Assembly: GCA_934630855.1 (NCBI GenBank)
Contig: CAKTWW010000008.1
Coordinates: 1-57,830 of the forward strand
Source: an uncultured Collinsella sp.
Lineage (GTDB): Bacteria; Actinomycetota; Coriobacteriia; Coriobacteriales; Coriobacteriaceae
DNA length: 57,830 bases
Direction: 5' to 3'
The notes under the pieces are model-generated. The model ran no database searches. It saw only the letters and a program-made list of their open reading frames with translations, and was not told where the DNA came from. Position numbers and translations under genes: made by a program. Positions 54,973 to 57,830 of the stretch are shown here, one piece after another; position 1 is the first letter of the stretch, and each line of letters begins with the position of its first letter.

Positions 54973-57830
54973 ATGAGCAGGTACACGAGGGGTCTCTTGG
55001 CGGTGATACTGGCCGTAGTGCTGGTATTGCCAGCCGCAGCATTCGCCATGCTGCCCGAGGCCAACGCCAGGTCCAGCACAGGAATGGATGGACCGACGGC
55101 GAGTGAAAAGATCGTCGACTACGACACCAGCGACCACTGGAAGTACTGGGCCGGCGGCATTGACGGCAAGGAAACTACAACTCAAAACGTCGGCCGAATT
55201 TGGACCGACAAAACGGTCAAGAAAACCGGAGAAGGCGAAAAGTCGGATTTCCTGACCACGCTGTCTGCTATCTCTTCGACATCCGATACGACGGTTTCCG
55301 GCAAGCCGCTCGACATTGTGATGGTGCTGGATGCTTCCGGCTCGATGGATGACCCCATGGGTAAGCGCGACGACACAAAGCGTATCGAAGCGCTAAAGAA
55401 GGCCGCCAATGGCTTTATTGACACTATCGCAACGCAAAACGAAAGCATTACAGATCCGTCCAAGCAGCATAAGGTTGCCATCGTTAAGTTTTCGGGCGAT
55501 AAGTCCACTACGGTCGGCAACAATTTTTATCAGTCAGGGAGATTCACTTACAATTTTTCGCAGACCATGAGGGGCCTGACGCCCTGCATACGCGACGGCA
55601 AAGACAGTCTTATAGATACGGTCAACTCCATCAGTCCTGCCGGTTCCACGCGCGCCGACTATGGCTTGGAACTGGCTGATGAGCAATTTTCGTCTTCGTC
55701 TGCTCGCGCCGACGCCAAGAAGGTCGTTGTCTTCTTCACTGATGGCTCACCTACGAGTTTCAGCGACTTTGAGAACGAGGTAGCAAATAGCGCCGTCAAC
55801 AGCGCCAAGAAGATCAAGAGTAACGGCGCCGACATTTATGCAATCGGTATCTTTAGCGGCGCAGACCCCAGTGCCGTCCCCACGGCTGAGGACACAAGCA
55901 ACGAGAACAAGTTCATGCATGCCGTGTCGAGCAACTATCCGAGCGCCTCGTCGAGCATTATTAATGAGGGCCGCCGCAAAACGTGGGTCATCGACTATGG
56001 CACACGTGCGGAAAACGCCAATTACTACAAGTCGGCAACCAGCGCCACGGAGCTCGAGAAGATCTTCGAAGAGATCTCGGGAAGCATTATCCAGGTTGGT
56101 TACCCGACAGAAGTCCATGACGGCTATGGCGAGCATGAGTCCGGCTACATTACGTTCACCGATAAGCTGGGCGACTTTATGCAGGTCGACGGCTTTATAT
56201 ACAACGGCACGACGCTTGACAAGCCGACAAAGACCGAGGACAACGTCGACACCTACACATTTGCTGACGATGCCGCGCACCTGGTCATCACCGTTCAGCA
56301 TGCCGGAAAGGACGAGCCCCGGACCGGCGATATCGTAACGGTCAAGATTCCTGCGTCGCTGATTCCGCTGCGCCACTTTAAGATCACCGATGGTGTACTT
56401 ACGGTCGACGATACTGAGCCCATTCAGGTGAACTACACCTCGAGCGTTAAGAAAGACGCGCTCAATAACCTGTTTACGCCCGAGAGCGTACCGGGGCTCG
56501 AGGGCTACATCGAGAGCAATACGACCAACACGGAGAACGACTCAAAGATCGTTAGCTTCTACGCGAACAAGTGGAGCGATAGCGAGCTGGGTGATACGAT
56601 CGCGAACTTTGAACCCGCCGACACCAACCGCTATTACTATTTCCAGAAGCAGACCCCCATTTACACGGATAAGAACTGCACGACGCCAGCGAAGGGCTCG
56701 CTGGATCCCGACGGCACCTATTACTACAAGGATGAGTTTGAGGCAGCGGGCGCGGACAGAAAGGCCGAATCCCGTACTGCCGTTATCGAGTTTACCGGCG
56801 AAGACGCCGCGAGCTCTGAGGACGCCTTCGTGCGCGACACGAGCGGAAACCTGTCGTTCAAGAAGGGAACCGCACGCCTTGCCTTTATTGACGAACTCCA
56901 CACCACCAAGAAGAGTGTGGGCGGCAACCGCACCAGTACCGCGGATGACGTGCTCAACCCCAAGTGGAACAACAACGCCGCGGAGGTTGACGTTCACCTG
57001 GGCAACAACGGCAAGATCAGCTTTGATGTGACGCCGGCAACGGTGGATACCAAGGCCGACTTTGGCCTGACCAAGGTGCTCGAGGGCCGCGATTGGACGG
57101 CTACCGATGAGTTTAAGTTTGAGCTCTCCGCGACGCCCAAGAATGACGCTCCGATGCCTGCGTCCACGGACGCGACTGTGACCAGGGACAACACGGCTAT
57201 CGACTTCGGCGAGATCACCTACAACAAGCCGGGTGAGTACACCTATGAGGTCCGCGAGGTCAAGGGCAAGCTGGGTGGCATCACCTACAGCGATAACGTC
57301 GCCACGTTCAAAGTGACCGTAACGGTTAAGGCCACGGGTGGGCTTAAGGCTGACGTTGAAAAGATCTCGGGCGAGACCGAGTTCAAGAACACCTACAAGC
57401 CGAATCCGGACGAGTTCAGCGTCACCGATAAGATCACCGCGACCAAGGCCCTGACCGGCCGCGCCCTCAAGGACGGCGAGTTCTCCTTCGAGCTCGTCGA
57501 GGGCGAGGGCGAAGATGCCAAGGTCGTCGCCAAGGGCACCAACGCCGCCGACGGCAAGATCACGATGGGCGCCGTGAAGTACGACAAGCCCGGCAAGCAC
57601 ACCTACACGCTGCGCGAGGTCCCGGGTGACGCCAACAACGGCATCACTTACGACGGCAAGACCTACACCATCGAGACCACCATTACCGACAAGGGCGACG
57701 GCACGCTCGAGGCGAAGCATGTCCTGAAGGACGCCGACGAGGCGAAGTTCAGCAACACCTACAAGCCGAATCCGGACGAGTTCAGCGTCACCGATAAGAT
57801 CACCGCGACCAAGGCCCTGACCGGCCGCGC
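54973..57830 (+). CDS. VWA-domain surface protein with pilin isopeptide repeats (partial)
   Basis: This large exported adhesin or pilus-like protein is cut by the window end, leaving 952 codons. It has a signal peptide MSRYTRGLLAVILAVVLVLP to about residue 25; a von Willebrand A domain (about 110-370) with MIDAS residues DASGS and FFTDGS; a mixed region; then repeats of Spy0128/FctA type (DEFSFEL-like start, YDKPGKHTYTLREV, GITYDGKTYTI). A 366-bp (122-codon) unit begins to repeat identically at 57754. AGAAGGGAGA precedes the ATG. Its signal peptide lacks the HGTWR motif of the other two surface proteins. The sorting signal lies outside the window. Confidence 0.88.
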   Translation, partial: MSRYTRGLLAVILAVVLVLPAAAFAMLPEANARSSTGMDGPTASEKIVDYDTSDHWKYWAGGIDGKETTTQNVGRIWTDKTVKKTGEGEKSDFLTTLSAISSTSDTTVSGKPLDIVMVLDASGSMDDPMGKRDDTKRIEALKKAANGFIDTIATQNESITDPSKQHKVAIVKFSGDKSTTVGNNFYQSGRFTYNFSQTMRGLTPCIRDGKDSLIDTVNSISPAGSTRADYGLELADEQFSSSSARADAKKVVVFFTDGSPTSFSDFENEVANSAVNSAKKIKSNGADIYAIGIFSGADPSAVPTAEDTSNENKFMHAVSSNYPSASSSIINEGRRKTWVIDYGTRAENANYYKSATSATELEKIFEEISGSIIQVGYPTEVHDGYGEHESGYITFTDKLGDFMQVDGFIYNGTTLDKPTKTEDNVDTYTFADDAAHLVITVQHAGKDEPRTGDIVTVKIPASLIPLRHFKITDGVLTVDDTEPIQVNYTSSVKKDALNNLFTPESVPGLEGYIESNTTNTENDSKIVSFYANKWSDSELGDTIANFEPADTNRYYYFQKQTPIYTDKNCTTPAKGSLDPDGTYYYKDEFEAAGADRKAESRTAVIEFTGEDAASSEDAFVRDTSGNLSFKKGTARLAFIDELHTTKKSVGGNRTSTADDVLNPKWNNNAAEVDVHLGNNGKISFDVTPATVDTKADFGLTKVLEGRDWTATDEFKFELSATPKNDAPMPASTDATVTRDNTAIDFGEITYNKPGEYTYEVREVKGKLGGITYSDNVATFKVTVTVKATGGLKADVEKISGETEFKNTYKPNPDEFSVTDKITATKALTGRALKDGEFSFELVEGEGEDAKVVAKGTNAADGKITMGAVKYDKPGKHTYTLREVPGDANNGITYDGKTYTIETTITDKGDGTLEAKHVLKDADEAKFSNTYKPNPDEFSVTDKITATKALTGR

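Overview
The window looks like a chromosomal segment of a high-GC, anaerobic, Gram-positive gut actinobacterium of the Coriobacteriia, most likely Collinsella or a close relative. The support is the high GC with strong Shine-Dalgarno sites, sortase and sorted surface proteins with LxATG-type signals, an initiator tRNA of actinobacterial type, an Ech-type [NiFe] hydrogenase next to an NfnAB-type transhydrogenase pair, and many GGGACAGG-core hairpins. The genus is an inference; no alignment was run.

Layout. 1-3006: a frameshifted MarR regulator, a decayed AAA/DUF4143 ATPase and an intact paralogue preceded by four exactly spaced 12-bp direct repeats. 3113-6407: purE, a class B-like sortase, a MoaE-like protein and a convergent membrane protein. 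6703-12884: purF, purM-purN (overlapping), a PTS IIA protein, a PrsA-like foldase and a YqeY-like protein. 13014-16713: a polar amino-acid ABC transporter (ATPase, lipoprotein, two permeases) and a cytidylate-kinase-like protein. 16765-22194: a membrane-embedded LuxR regulator divergent from two surface proteins that share an unusual long signal peptide. 22668-30444 (minus strand): nfnB-nfnA, pth, an endonuclease-like orphan flanked by two terminal-repeat elements, prs and glmU. 30644-39245: ecfT and a double-headed ecfA, an amidohydrolase with a MATE exporter, a second membrane LuxR regulator, a small membrane protein and an ECF S component. 39532-44718: xth, a sirtuin, a folP-folK fusion, a biotin-ligase-like protein and coaX. 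44914-47468: tRNA-fMet and a large flavin/Fe-S enoate reductase. 47913-54224: an orphan HTH protein and a complete Ech operon with echA and echB fused. 54973 to the end: a giant VWA/pilin-repeat surface protein cut by the window edge.

How the genes fit together. Housekeeping modules (purines with prs, folate, CoA, cell-wall UDP-GlcNAc) alternate with anaerobic energy genes: Ech couples ferredoxin oxidation to H2 and ion pumping, Nfn balances NADH, NADPH and ferredoxin, and the enoate reductase may be an electron sink. The sortase plus three exported proteins form a surface-display theme.

The most unusual content is non-coding. Several families of inverted-repeat elements sit between genes and in one case inside a gene: (i) two arrays, of four and three hairpins, with 16-bp stems, loops of exactly 25 nt and a unit of 80-81 bp; (ii) about nine hairpins with a constant GGGACAGG-like core but different, self-complementary stems; (iii) 154-164 bp palindromes with long terminal inverted repeats and a shared centre; (iv) two elements of about 204 bp with the same ends but different interiors; (v) a 191-bp inverted-repeat segment read in frame inside ecfA; (vi) the 32-bp-period direct repeats before the ATPase gene. 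I regard the hairpin arrays as the best candidate for an undescribed system.
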